From: an uncultured Burkholderiaceae bacterium
GTDB taxonomy: Bacteria; Pseudomonadota; Gammaproteobacteria; Burkholderiales; Burkholderiaceae_C
Length of the DNA: 23,422 bases
Assembly: GCA_938022295.1 (NCBI GenBank)
Contig: CALIDR010000219.1
Location: 1 to 23,422, forward strand
Direction of reading: 5' to 3'
Both the position numbers and the translations under genes were made by a program. Of this stretch, positions 1 to 8,835 are shown one piece after another; positions within the stretch are counted from its first letter, which is position 1; each line of letters begins with the position of its first letter. Under the pieces are notes generated by a model. The model had not been told where the DNA came from. It was given only the letters and a program-made list of their open reading frames with translations, and did not search any database.

Positions 1-258
1 AAGGAAGATTACTACGCCAAAGTGGAGCCGCGCACGGCGCCGCTGGTGTTCAACATCCGGATGGACCCGTTCGAGAGCTACGACAACAAGGACTCGTACG
101 GGCATCTGCTGCAAAAGACGTCCTGGATGCTGCAACCCATGGGCGAGCTCATGAACGCGCATCTGAAAACACTCGCCGAATTCCCGCCCGTGCAGGGTGG
201 CAAGACCTTCGACATGTCCAACATCGTGCAAGAGTTCATCGGCAAGTCCAAGCAGTAG
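1..258 (+). CDS. Arylsulfatase, C-terminal fragment (truncated by window start)
   Basis: The open frame runs from the first base to a TAG at 256-258 and gives 85 residues with no start in the window. The segment RMDPFESYDNKDSYGH followed by a helix-rich tail (LMNAHLKTLAEFPPVQGGKTF) is typical of the C-terminus of bacterial type I arylsulfatases, formylglycine-dependent enzymes that hydrolyse sulfate esters, usually in the periplasm. The catalytic Cys/Ser motif and the metal ligands lie in the missing N-terminal part, so activity cannot be judged. The next gene on the same strand encodes an outer-membrane-type protein, which fits a periplasmic sulfatase neighbourhood. The family call rests on the C-terminal pattern only and is fairly secure. 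Confidence 0.8.
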   Translation, partial: KEDYYAKVEPRTAPLVFNIRMDPFESYDNKDSYGHLLQKTSWMLQPMGELMNAHLKTLAEFPPVQGGKTFDMSNIVQEFIGKSKQ

Positions 259-337
259 GCACGCCGGGAAGCGCCGCGTGGACTTCGCAAGCGGGCGGTG
301 GAGCCCGAGTTCGCGATCGTCGGCACGGTCTCGGAGA

Positions 338-1135
338 TTGACGACGAGAGGGTGCCAAAGTCTTCTTGCCCTGGTGGTCGGCTGCCTGCCGCAATTCCCC
401 TCGCAAGCGCAGCAGATCGCGCCGAAGGGCCAGGAGGCCGCCCAGGCTGTGGACAACGGCACCGACCCGACCAAGTTCTCGAAGGTGGCTGAAACCAACT
501 ACGAGTATCTGGATCTGAGAGATGGTTTCAGCAGCAGCACGCTGCGATTGAGCTACACGCAACCGCTCGGCGAGAAGCGCGACTACAGCCTTCGGTTTCG
601 TGCGCTGGCCACGTCCGTCGATGTCTTCGGCAATGAACAGTACGGGGTTGGCGATGTCTCGGTGCAGCTCGCCCATGTCTTCGGTCTGACCAAGGAGCAT
701 GGCTTCGTGGTCCAGGGCGAACTGTTCTTCAACACCGCGCAGCGGCCCGAGCTGGGTTCGGGGAAGAACGCCTTCAAGGGCACGGTGATCTATGCGCGGT
801 TCCTGACGGACGGATCGATCTTCTCGCCGGCCTTCGTGCAGAACAACAGCTTCTCGGGCGACGAAAATCGTCCCGACATCAATGTCACGACCTTAGATTT
901 CTACTACGTGCCCAAGTTCGCCGATCCCCGCAACCTGATGACCTTCGACCCGGCGCTCAACTTCGATTGGGAAAACAACAAGCGCTTCTTCAGTTTGCAG
1001 GTCACGGCGGGCCGTGTGATCGGAAAGGCGTTCGGCGGCAACGCCATCCTCTTCATCAAGCCGTCGGTCTTTGTCGGCAGTGACAGGCCGGGTTCTTGGG
1101 GTCTGGAAGTGGGCTACAAGGTGCTTGGGTTCTGA
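338..1135 (+). CDS. Putative outer-membrane beta-barrel protein
   Basis: The mature part has alternating short aromatic strands (for example YEYLDLRDGFSSSTLRLSY, FVVQGELFF, VIYARFLTD, LDFYYVPKF, FFSLQVTAGRVIG) and ends in LEVGYKVLGF, a beta-signal-like C-terminus with a final Phe. This suggests an outer-membrane barrel of roughly 240 residues. The frame is open from an ATG at 197, inside the arylsulfatase gene, but residues before about 338 are Arg/Ser rich and look non-coding. I chose TTG at 338 because it gives a short basic N-terminus, the hydrophobic stretch SLLALVVGCLP and a signal-peptidase-like site near SQAQQ. GTG at 278 is an alternative. No strong ribosome binding site decides between them. 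It is similar to the uncharacterised barrel proteins often found beside sulfatases, but the substrate is unknown. Confidence 0.65.
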   Translation: MTTRGCQSLLALVVGCLPQFPSQAQQIAPKGQEAAQAVDNGTDPTKFSKVAETNYEYLDLRDGFSSSTLRLSYTQPLGEKRDYSLRFRALATSVDVFGNEQYGVGDVSVQLAHVFGLTKEHGFVVQGELFFNTAQRPELGSGKNAFKGTVIYARFLTDGSIFSPAFVQNNSFSGDENRPDINVTTLDFYYVPKFADPRNLMTFDPALNFDWENNKRFFSLQVTAGRVIGKAFGGNAILFIKPSVFVGSDRPGSWGLEVGYKVLGF

Positions 1136-1278
1136 TCATTCCCGTTGCGTCGACAGGCCTGGACGCAAGGTAACGATGAAGGGCCCCGAGGACAGTCGCG
1201 GGGTGATGACGGCGAGGATGTCGTAACAACATCTCTGTAGAACTCCTGAGCGTCCAACGAGCGATCTGCAGTCCCACC

Positions 1279-3711
1279 TTGCGCAAGAACAAGCCTGCCT
1301 CTCCTCGGCCAGCGATTACAGCCGGCATCGCGCGCGCTGCAGCACAGCCAGCCCCCGCAGCAGTAGGTGGGGGAGAGCCTCTCGCGCTGGCCCGCCCCCG
1401 CGGGCGCTGGCTGGCAGCGGCCCTGCTGCTGGTGCTGGGCATCGGCGCGGGAGGGTGGTGGCTCGCTGCAGGCCGCGCGCACAGGGCGCTGGATGCTGCA
1501 AGCTCGGCCCTGCCAGCCGCGGCGATGGCGCCTGCCGCCTTCGTCGACAACCAGCAATGCCTGGCCTGCCACGCCGAGCAAACTGGCCAGTGGCAGGGCT
1601 CGCACCATGCCAAGGCGATGGCGCCAGCCAACGCTTTGACCGTGCTCGGCCGCTTCGACGGCACCGAATTCAAGCACCAAGGCATCACCTCGCGCTTCTT
1701 CCAGCGCGACGGCAAGTACCTGGTGCGCACCGACGGCGCCGACGGCCGGCTGGTCGACTTCGAGGTGGCCTACACCTTCGGCGTGGCACCGCTGCAGCAA
1801 TACCTCATCGAGTTGCCCGGCGGCTGGCTGCAGCCGCTGCAGATCGCGTGGGACAGTGAGCGCCTGCGCTGGTTTCACCTGTTGCCCGAAGAGAAGGCGC
1901 CGCCCGGCGACGTGCTGCACTGGACCGGCCGCTATTAGACCGCCAACACCATGTGCATCTCATGCCACACCACCGGCTTCGAGAAGCGCTTCGATGCCGC
2001 CACCGACACCTTTGCGTCGACCTGGAAGGAGCCCAATGTCTCGTGCCAGTCGTGCCACGGGCCGGGCGAGCGCCACGTGAAGTGGGCACAGTTGAAGAAG
2101 GACGGCCAGCCCGCACAGGAGGCCGTCGGCGAACCCTTCGGACTGAGCATCCGGCTGAAGACGGCCAGCGGCCCGCAGCAGGTGGAAGCCTGCGCTGCCT
2201 GCCACTCACGCCGCGCTGAACTCACCGGCCACTCGCCGCCGGGCCAGCCGCGTCTCGACCACCACCTACCGTCGCTCCTGATGCCCGGCCTGTACCACGC
2301 TGACGGCCAGCAGCTCGACGAGGTTTTCGTCGATGGGTCTTACCGCCAGAGCAAGATGTACCAGAAGGGCGTCGGCTGCATGGCCTGCCACAACGCGCAC
2401 ACCGGCAAGCTCAAGCTGGCGGGCAACGCGGTGTGCCTGCAGTGCCATGGTGGCCAGCCGAACCCGGAGCAGCCGGCCTACGCCGCGGCCGCCGGCGCCT
2501 TCGACACGCAGGCGCACCACTTCCACCGTGCCGGTTCGGCCGGTGCGCAATGCGTGGCCTGCCACATGCCTGCCAAGACCTACATGCAGATCCAGCCGCG
2601 GCCCGACCACAGCCTGCGCGTGCCGCGGCCGGACCTGTCGGTCAAGCTGGGCACGCCGAACGCCTGCAACGGATGCCATGCCGACCAGAGCGCGCAGTGG
2701 GCCGCCGATCAGGTGGCCACCTGGTACGGCCCGAAGCGGCGCCAGGAGCCGCACTACGGCGAGGTCTTCGCCGCAGCGCGCGCCGGCCAGCCCGGCGCCA
2801 GCGAGGCGCTGGCCCGGCTGGCGGCCGACCTGCAGATGCCCGCCATCGTGCGAGCCACCGCGCTGGCCTCGCTGCGTGCCGATGCCAGCACAGGCATGAC
2901 CGAGCGCATCAGCGCCACCCGCGACGCCGACGCCGAGGTGCGCGCCGCCGCCGCCGACAGCCTCGACGCCGCCCCGGCCGCACAGCGCCTGTACGCGCTG
3001 GGCCCGCTGCTGCGCGATCCGGTGCGCGGCGTGCGCATCGCTGCGGCACGCGGCCTGTCGTCGTTGCCGGCGGCGCAGATCGACGCGGCGCTGCGCCCGG
3101 CCTTCGACGCCGCGCTGGCCGAGTACATCGCCGCCCAGAGCGTTTCGCTCGACATGCCCGGCGCGCGGCTCAACCTGGCCGTGGTGCACCAGAACACCGG
3201 CCGGCTCGACCTAGCCGAGGCGCATTACATGGCCGCGCTGAAGATCGACCCCGACTTCACGCCGGCGCGCGCCAACCTCTCGCAGCTCTACAACCAGACC
3301 GGCCGCAATGCCGATGCCGAGCGAGTGCTCACCGAAGGCCTCAAGCGCCAGCCCGCCATTGGCGAGCTGCAGTATTTGCTGGGCCTGCTGCTGGCCGAGG
3401 GGCAACGCCTGCCCGAAGCCGCCCAGGCGCTGGCCCGGGCGGCGCAGCTTTTGCCCGAGCGCGCCAAGGTGCACTACAACCTCGGGCTGGCCCTGCAGCA
3501 GTTGGGTCGGCGCCAGCCGGCCGAGCAGACCCTACTGCGCGCGCAGCAACTGGCCCCGCAGGACACAGCCACGGCTTACGCGTTGGCGGTGTTCTACGCC
3601 CAGGGCGGCGAGCGCGCGCTGGCCCGGCGGTGGGCCGAGACGCTGAGGATGCTGAGCCCCGACGACCCCCAGGTGCGTCAGCTTGTCGAGCGCCTGCGCC
3701 AACCGGGCTGA
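1279..3711 (+). pseudogene. Octaheme cytochrome c / HEAT / TPR protein interrupted by an in-frame TAG
   Basis: Two open frames, 1279-1938 and 1951-3711, lie in the same reading frame and are separated only by a TAG at 1936-1938. Together they would encode about 810 residues. The N-terminal part has a membrane anchor or signal (RWLAAALLLVLGIGAGGWWLAAG) and the first heme motif, CLACH. Seven more CxxCH motifs follow the stop: CISCH, CQSCH, CAACH, CMACH, CLQCH, CVACH and CNGCH. After them come HEAT-like repeats and then about four TPR repeats. In this family a multiheme electron-transfer domain is exported to the periplasm. The downstream half has no export signal of its own, so if translated alone it should not receive heme. 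TAG is one base from CAG (Gln). The start is probably TTG at 1279 and has no clear ribosome binding site. A real nonsense mutation, amber suppression and a sequencing error are all possible. Confidence 0.8.
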
Positions 3712-4372
3712 ACGGGCGGGCGCTGGGAGTTCATACGACTGGCTCGTCGGTGAGCACCCACAGCGTGTCGAACAGCACGTCCGCGCACCACGGATCGGCG
3801 GTCATGTGAAATCGCGTCGGGTGACGCACTCCCGCCTGCTGGGTCGCGCCGTCAAGTGTCCGGTATAGGACGCCGAATCGCGCGGCCTGTAGTACCGGTG
3901 TGGGTCGGCAGCGCCAGTTCGCCCACCAGGGGACCGGTCGTTGGGCGGCGATCGTGCCGGCGGCCAGGGCGGTCACCCCAACGCTGCGGATGAACGGCCG
4001 GTTCCTGCCAAAGCGGCCAGCCGTCCCCCAAGTCATCGAGCGGCGGGTATCGGCAGACGCCGACATTGGCCATCGAAATTCGGCTGTTAGCTGACAGTCT
4101 GAAGGGCACACTCGACCGGTGGCCGTGACCGTCGGCAGTTGGCCGAATCCGGCCGGCGAGAAAGCCGTTCTCAAGGTCGGCTGAGGATCGCATCGCCGAC
4201 CTTCGCTCTATCGCGTCGAACGCACCCAATGGACCGGATGCGCGCGCAGACGGTCGGCTAACCGCACCTTCAACGCGCGGTCACCGGCAAGAAGGCCGTG
4301 CAGCACGCTCAACCCCCCGGATGATGAGCGGCACACCCTTGGTCTCCACCCGCTGAGGTCCGACACCCGCCC
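3712..4372. other. Long intergenic region without a convincing gene; probable chromosome/element junction
   Basis: About 660 bases separate the cytochrome gene from the helicase promoter. A minus-strand frame (3731-4174, 147 codons) and several shorter ones exist, but their composition is Arg/Pro/Trp rich, they lack ribosome binding sites and I recognise no domain. Minus-strand translation of about 4208-4300 (SVLHGLLAGDRALKVRLADR) looks a little more protein-like and could be the tail of a decayed gene. The segment around 4000-4170 resembles degenerate intergenic sequence that I remember from other Burkholderiales genomes, but I cannot verify this. Gene content changes from chromosomal type to mobile-element type across this region. 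Confidence 0.4.
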
Positions 4373-4400
4373 TTGATCGCTGCCCCCCGGCCCGTAGCCT
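4373..4400 (+). promoter_or_regulatory. Promoter of the helicase operon (predicted leaderless)
   Basis: TTGATC at 4373-4378 is followed after 16 bases by TAGCCT at 4395-4400. The ATG at 4407 is only 6 bases further on, about where transcription should start, and no ribosome binding site is present. The same layout, including the CCCCC..CGTAGCCTGG core, precedes the PAPS-reductase-like gene at 22149. Confidence 0.55.
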
Positions 4401-4406
4401 GGGCCC

Positions 4407-6581
4407 ATGGTGCGCGACGACGAGAAGCAGCAGATCCGGCAGGGTGTCGACGCGCTGCGCGACGGCGTCGCCGGCTTCCGGTCGCGCAGGCCGCAGATGC
4501 AAATGATCGCGGCGGTGGCGAACACGCTCGGTCGCTGCCGCGACGTCGAGGAGGCGGCCGGCAACGGCGACCACATCGCCGTCGTCGAGGCTGGCACCGG
4601 CACCGGCAAGTCGTTCGGCGCGCTCGTGCCGGCGCTGGTGATGGCGCGGTCGCGCGGCAAGCGCCTCGTCGTCAGCAGCTCGACGGTGGCGCTGCAGCAC
4701 CAGTACGCCGACAAGGACGTGCCCACGCTGCAGCGGCTGCTGCCGGTGCCGTTCACCTTCGCCGTCGCCAAGGGCCGGCGCCGCTACGCGTGCACGGTCA
4801 AGCTCCAGCTCGAGGCCGCGCGCGCCGGCCAAGAGGGATTGGACCTGGACGCCGGTGCGTCCCCCGGCGACGCGGCCCCGCAGCACGTGCGCGTGCTGCG
4901 CGAGCTCGCCGAGGCGTTCGACAGCGGGCGCTGGAGTGGCGAGCGCGACGACCTGCCCACACCCGTGGCCGACGAACTGTGGGATCGCCTGGCGACGGAT
5001 CGCCAGGGCTGCGCCGGCAGCAAGTGCAGCGAGTTCGGCCGCTGCCCGTTCCAGGCCGCGCGCCAGCGGGTCAAGGACGCCGACCTCGTCATCGCGAACC
5101 ACGACTTCGTGCTCGCGGCGCTGGCGATGGACGGCGCGAGCGTGCTGCCGGCCGCCCAGGACACGATCTACGTCTTCGACGAGGCGCACGGCCTGCCGGC
5201 CAAGGCGGTGGAGCACTTCTCGGCGCGGCACACGCTGCTGGGCGCCGTCGAATGGCTCGAGGGGGCGACCAATGCCTCGCGTGACACCGTGCTCGCGCTG
5301 CGGCTCGACGCCGCGCTGATGCGCGACAGTGCCGCGAGCGCCCGGCGCATCGAGGCCGCGCTGCGCGAACTGCACCAGCGCATCGACGCCACCCGCGGCT
5401 TCGACGACAAGCGCGCGCGCCGCTTCCGGGCCGGGCCGCTGCCGGCGTGGTGCCGCGCCGCGGGCGAGCAGATCCTGACCGCGGGCGAGGAGCTGCAGAA
5501 GACGTTCGCCGCATTGCGCCAGCACGTGCTCGAGCGCGCCGCGGGCGCCGGGCCGCTCGCGGCCCAGATCCTCTCGGTGCTCGGGTTCTACGTCGTCCGC
5601 CTGGACAACCTGGTGGACACCTGGCGGCTGATGCTTGCCGAGGACGCCGACGACGCGCCGCCGGTGGCGCGCTGGATCGAGCGCCACGACGACGGCGCGC
5701 GGGCGGAGGACTACACGGTGTGCGCGGCGCCGGTGAGCGCCAGCGACAAGCTGCGCCGGCTGCTGTGGAACCGGGCGAGCGGTGCGGTCGTGATGTCGGC
5801 CACGCTGACCTCGTGCGGCACCTTCGACCTGTTCCTGCGCCAGTCCGGCCTGAACACGTTCGAGGCCCCGGCGTTCCTGCGTGTGGATTCGCCGTTCGAC
5901 TACCGGCGCAGCGCGCGGCTGGTGGTGCCCGCGATGCGCACGGAGCCGACGGATGCCGCAGCGCACACGCAAGAGCTGGTCGAGCGGCTGCCTGGGCTGA
6001 TCGACACCCTGGGGACGCTCGTGCTATTCACGTCGGCGCGCCAGATGCGCGAGGTCCACGTGCGGCTGCCCGAGGCCTTGAAGGCCGTCACGCTGGTGCA
6101 GGGGTCGATGCCCAAGGGCGAGATGCTCGCGCGCCACCGCGCCGCGGTCGACCGCGGGCAGCGCTCGGTGCTGTTCGGGCTCGGCAGCCTGGCCGAAGGC
6201 GTGGACCTGCCGGGCGAGCAATGCACGCACGTCGTGATCGCGCGGCTGCCGTTCTCGGTGCCCGACTCGCCGCTGGAAGAAGCGCGGCGCGAGTGGGTCG
6301 CCTCGCGCGGCGGCTCGCCCTTCATCGAGATCACGGTGCCCGAGGCGGCGGTGCGGCTCAAGCAGGGGCTCGGGCGGCTGCTGCGCACGGTGCACGACCG
6401 CGGCCGGGTGACGATCCTCGACCGGCGGATCGTGACGCGGCGCTGGGGCGCGCTGCTGATGCGCGGCTTGCCGGACTTCGAAGTCGTGGTCGAGCGCGCG
6501 CCGGCCGCCGGGCGCGCGGCGGGAGGCGGGGCAGGAGCCGCGACCGAGGACTTGAAGACGCCTGCCGCGGTGGGAGCATGA
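4407..6581 (+). CDS. DinG/XPD-family ATP-dependent helicase with Fe-S cysteines
   Basis: This 724-residue superfamily 2 helicase has the whole DinG/XPD motif set. A Q-like motif (RRPQMQM) lies near residue 30, Walker A (EAGTGTGKSF) at 61-70, and the DEAH box at 258-261 within YVFDEAHGLP. Motif SAT-like VMSATLTS is in the middle, GSLAEGVDLPG is near 590, and the motif VI sequence RLKQGLGRLLRT starts near 650. Cysteines 129, 202, 207 and 213 match the four-Cys 4Fe-4S cluster of the family. Such enzymes unwind DNA, or R-loop and D-loop structures, in the 5'-3' direction. The Ala/Gly-rich tail after about 700 looks disordered. The ATG at 4407 sits 6 bases after the promoter -10 box, so the message is probably leaderless. 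The Gp3-like gene follows after 32 bases, suggesting an operon. Gene context is mobile-element DNA processing rather than the chromosomal dinG locus. Confidence 0.9.
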   Translation: MVRDDEKQQIRQGVDALRDGVAGFRSRRPQMQMIAAVANTLGRCRDVEEAAGNGDHIAVVEAGTGTGKSFGALVPALVMARSRGKRLVVSSSTVALQHQYADKDVPTLQRLLPVPFTFAVAKGRRRYACTVKLQLEAARAGQEGLDLDAGASPGDAAPQHVRVLRELAEAFDSGRWSGERDDLPTPVADELWDRLATDRQGCAGSKCSEFGRCPFQAARQRVKDADLVIANHDFVLAALAMDGASVLPAAQDTIYVFDEAHGLPAKAVEHFSARHTLLGAVEWLEGATNASRDTVLALRLDAALMRDSAASARRIEAALRELHQRIDATRGFDDKRARRFRAGPLPAWCRAAGEQILTAGEELQKTFAALRQHVLERAAGAGPLAAQILSVLGFYVVRLDNLVDTWRLMLAEDADDAPPVARWIERHDDGARAEDYTVCAAPVSASDKLRRLLWNRASGAVVMSATLTSCGTFDLFLRQSGLNTFEAPAFLRVDSPFDYRRSARLVVPAMRTEPTDAAAHTQELVERLPGLIDTLGTLVLFTSARQMREVHVRLPEALKAVTLVQGSMPKGEMLARHRAAVDRGQRSVLFGLGSLAEGVDLPGEQCTHVVIARLPFSVPDSPLEEARREWVASRGGSPFIEITVPEAAVRLKQGLGRLLRTVHDRGRVTILDRRIVTRRWGALLMRGLPDFEVVVERAPAAGRAAGGGAGAATEDLKTPAAVGA

Positions 6582-6613
6582 ACTTCACATCCACTGACGC
6601 GAAGGAGTGATTC

Positions 6614-8086
6614 ATGGTGGCGATGGCACAGGGCAAGGTGAACGGGCAGGGCGGCGCCCTGGTCCCGACGGCGGGCGGCGCGCTCGCGATCCCGACGCTG
6701 CTCGGGCGCAGCGCACCGCGCATCCCCGTTGGCGGGCGCATCCGCGCCGGCATCAAGGTGCTGACCCGGCGCGCGGCCGAGTCCGCCCGCGCGCGCGAGA
6801 TCTACGACGCTGGGGTGGCCGCCGGCAAGGGGTTCGAGGCGATCGAGCGCGAGATCACGGAGGCGCAGCCGGAGCTGAAGAACCCGCTGACGCCGAAGAA
6901 CGTCCCGTACTTCACCGTGCGCGGCGAGGACTTCCCCAACCCGGAGCTCGCGCGCCAGATCATGGACCTGTACGCCGAGGACCGCGGCGACGGCGTGCGG
7001 CGGCTGTACCGCTTCCCGGTCGTCTTCCCCGCCGACGCGTGGCCCACCGTGATGCCGCACGAGCTCGTCACGTGGACCGCCAACGAGCGGCGCTACTGGT
7101 CCGAATACTCGGAGGACGGGCAGACGCGCTACTGCAAGACCTACGAGGCGCTGCCTGGCGCGGGCGACGGCCGTCGCCCGATCCGCGTCTTCGGCGGACG
7201 CAAGACGACGCTGCGCGCCGAGAACAACGGCCTGTGCGACCCCGAGCGCTGCCCCGAGTACCAGGGCCGCAAGTGCAACCTGTCGGGCCGGTTCATCTTC
7301 TTCATCCCGGGCATCCGCTCGATCAGCGCCTTCGAGCTGCCGACCAACAGCTTCTACGCGATGCAGGCGGCGATCGAGAAGTTCCAGACCATCGCCTTCA
7401 TGCGCGGCGGGCGAATCTCCGGGTTCCTCGACGGCCAGCGCACGCCTTTCTACCTCAGCAAGCGGCTGGTGGAGGTCTCGCGCATCGACGACGAGGGCAG
7501 ACCCACGCGGGTCGCGCAGTGGCTGATCGAGCTCGAGGCGCCGGTGGACCCGACGGCGCTGCTGCGCCACGAGGAGGGCGACGACGCGCTCGACGCGCGT
7601 GCGGCGCAGGCGGTGACGATCCTGCAGGGGTCGGGCGACGTTGCCGGCCTCGCCGGCGGGAGCCTTGCCGACGAGGACGGCGTGATCGACCTGGCCGCGG
7701 CGCCGCCCCCGCCGCAGAGCGCCCAGGCGATGCCCGACGAGCCGGCGGGGCAGGGCGCAGCCGCGGTGGCGCCACCTGCCCGGGCCGCCGAAGCGAAGCG
7801 CCCCGAACCTCAAGCACCCACCAAGGCGGCGCAGGGCAAGCCGGCCGCGCCGGCCGCGGACGCGGCGAACGTCGCGGACAAGGAGGTCGCGTGGCTGTTC
7901 GAGGCGGCCGCGGCGCTCGGCGTGGATGCGCAGACGTACGACCGATATGCGACCAAGCGCTGGGGCTGCGGCTGGAAGAAGGCCCCGGGCGGGCGCAAGC
8001 GGGCGCTCGAGGACATCACACCGTTCATGGACCGCGGCGCGGGCTTCGCGCAGAAGGTCGACGCCGAGCTCGATGTGTGGGCTTGA
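6614..8086 (+). CDS. Gp3-like recombination directionality factor family protein (zinc-binding)
   Basis: The 490-residue product has a conserved N-terminal two thirds (residues about 35-325) that I recognise as the phage Gp3-like family, often annotated in conjugative elements as 'hydrolase or metal-binding protein'. The marker segment near residues 205-225 reads CDPERCPEYQGRKCNLSGRF, with three Cys that could bind a metal, followed by FFIPGIRSISAFELPTNSFY. The phage relatives include factors that redirect serine integrases toward excision. Whether this one does so is inference, and no integrase is in the window. Residues about 360-425 form an Ala/Pro-rich linker, followed by a small C-terminal domain (KEVAWLFEAAAALG to ELDVWA). 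The start at 6614 is set by GAAGGAG at 6600-6606. It is probably co-transcribed with the upstream helicase. Confidence 0.75.
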   Translation: MVAMAQGKVNGQGGALVPTAGGALAIPTLLGRSAPRIPVGGRIRAGIKVLTRRAAESARAREIYDAGVAAGKGFEAIEREITEAQPELKNPLTPKNVPYFTVRGEDFPNPELARQIMDLYAEDRGDGVRRLYRFPVVFPADAWPTVMPHELVTWTANERRYWSEYSEDGQTRYCKTYEALPGAGDGRRPIRVFGGRKTTLRAENNGLCDPERCPEYQGRKCNLSGRFIFFIPGIRSISAFELPTNSFYAMQAAIEKFQTIAFMRGGRISGFLDGQRTPFYLSKRLVEVSRIDDEGRPTRVAQWLIELEAPVDPTALLRHEEGDDALDARAAQAVTILQGSGDVAGLAGGSLADEDGVIDLAAAPPPPQSAQAMPDEPAGQGAAAVAPPARAAEAKRPEPQAPTKAAQGKPAAPAADAANVADKEVAWLFEAAAALGVDAQTYDRYATKRWGCGWKKAPGGRKRALEDITPFMDRGAGFAQKVDAELDVWA

Positions 8087-8168
8087 TGGCAGGAGCTCAG
8101 CGAACCGGCCACGCAGCGTCGCGACGGCGAAGATCTCCCAGCCGTCGAAGTCGGCCACACGGGCAGGC

Positions 8169-8196
8169 TCGACTGGCGCTGAGGCCTCGTTAGACT
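8169..8196 (+). promoter_or_regulatory. Promoter of the mntA-hepT operon (predicted leaderless)
   Basis: TCGACT at 8169-8174, 16 bases, then TAGACT at 8191-8196. The ATG at 8204 is 7 bases downstream and has no ribosome binding site. The layout matches those before the helicase and the PAPS-reductase-like gene. Confidence 0.45.
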
Positions 8197-8203
8197 TGCG
8201 CCG

Positions 8204-8488
8204 ATGCACCCGTTGATCGAGCAGCATCGAGAAGCATTGCGCGAGGTTGCGCGCCGGCATGGCGTGATCGACCTGCGCGTCTTCGGGTCGATGGCGCGCG
8301 GCGATGCTTCCGCCGACAGCGACGTCGACCTGCTCGTGACCCTGGCGCCCGGCACCAGCGGCTTGGCGCTGGGAGAGTTGCTGATGGACGCGCAGGACCT
8401 GCTGGGTCGCCGCGTGGACATAGTGACACCTGCGGCCCTTCATCCGGCGCTGCGCGATCGGGTACTGTCCGAGGCCGTCGAGCTGTGA
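8204..8488 (+). CDS. mntA: MntA-type minimal nucleotidyltransferase (antitoxin)
   Basis: A 94-residue nucleotidyltransferase-fold protein. The hallmark motif GSMARGDASADSDVDLLV starts at residue 28, with the two metal-binding Asp at 40 and 42. A third acidic position, D72 in RVDIV, completes the usual triad. Proteins of this family add AMP to a tyrosine of the partner HEPN toxin and so silence it. The partner gene follows at once, overlapping by 4 bases (GTGA), which is the standard layout of this module. The ATG at 8204 lies just after a promoter-like TAGACT, implying a leaderless message. Identification is firm from motif, size and partner. Protection of the host element (stability or defence) is the usual role and is inferred here. 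Confidence 0.9.
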   Translation: MHPLIEQHREALREVARRHGVIDLRVFGSMARGDASADSDVDLLVTLAPGTSGLALGELLMDAQDLLGRRVDIVTPAALHPALRDRVLSEAVEL

Positions 8489-8835
8489 CCGCTGCACCAG
8501 ACCGTGATGCCGCATTGCTCGCTCACATGCTCGAGTGCATCCGGCGCATCGAGACGTACACCCATGGCGACCGCGACACCTTTTTCGGGTCGACCCTCGT
8601 CCAGGACGCCGTGGTCCGAAACCTCCAGACCATGGCGGAGTCGAGCCAGCGCCTGTCCGACGAGGTTCGTCGGCGCGCACCTGCCGTGCCGTGGCGGGCG
8701 CTGGCGGGATTTCGGAACGTCGTCGTCCACGGCTACCTTGGGCTCGATCTGGACGTGGTATGGAGCGTCGTCGAGCGCAACCTGCCCGAGTTGAAGCAGG
8801 CCATCGCTGCGCTGAAGGTGTCGCCGCCGGGCTGA
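8485..8835 (+). CDS. hepT: HepT-like HEPN toxin (DUF86 family RNase)
   Basis: The protein has 116 residues and is mainly alpha-helical. Near the C-terminal half it carries RNVVVHGY (R77, H82, Y84), the RX4HXY signature of HepT toxins. Arg and His form the RNase site of the HEPN dimer, and the Tyr is the residue AMPylated by MntA. Another family-typical stretch, VQDAVVRNLQTMAESSQRLSDEV, lies at about residues 39-61. The GTG start at 8485 overlaps the mntA stop (GTGA), so translation is probably coupled. All key residues are intact, so the module looks functional. Confidence 0.92.
   Translation: MTAAPDRDAALLAHMLECIRRIETYTHGDRDTFFGSTLVQDAVVRNLQTMAESSQRLSDEVRRRAPAVPWRALAGFRNVVVHGYLGLDLDVVWSVVERNLPELKQAIAALKVSPPG

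Noticed and set aside
197..337. N-terminal extension of the outer-membrane protein from ATG 197
   Set aside because: It would overlap the arylsulfatase end by 60 bases and is Ser/Arg-rich. The signal-peptide-like sequence begins after 338.
3731..4174. A 147-codon minus-strand frame in the junction region
   Set aside because: No ribosome binding site, Trp/Arg/Pro-rich composition and no recognisable domain. A hydrophobic patch (SVGVTALAAGTIAA) alone is not enough.
8087..8168. Minus-strand translation containing ADFDGWEIFAVATLRGRFAELLP
   Set aside because: It looks protein-like, but only about 30 residues are available before it runs into the Gp3-like gene. It may be a gene remnant; there is too little to annotate.
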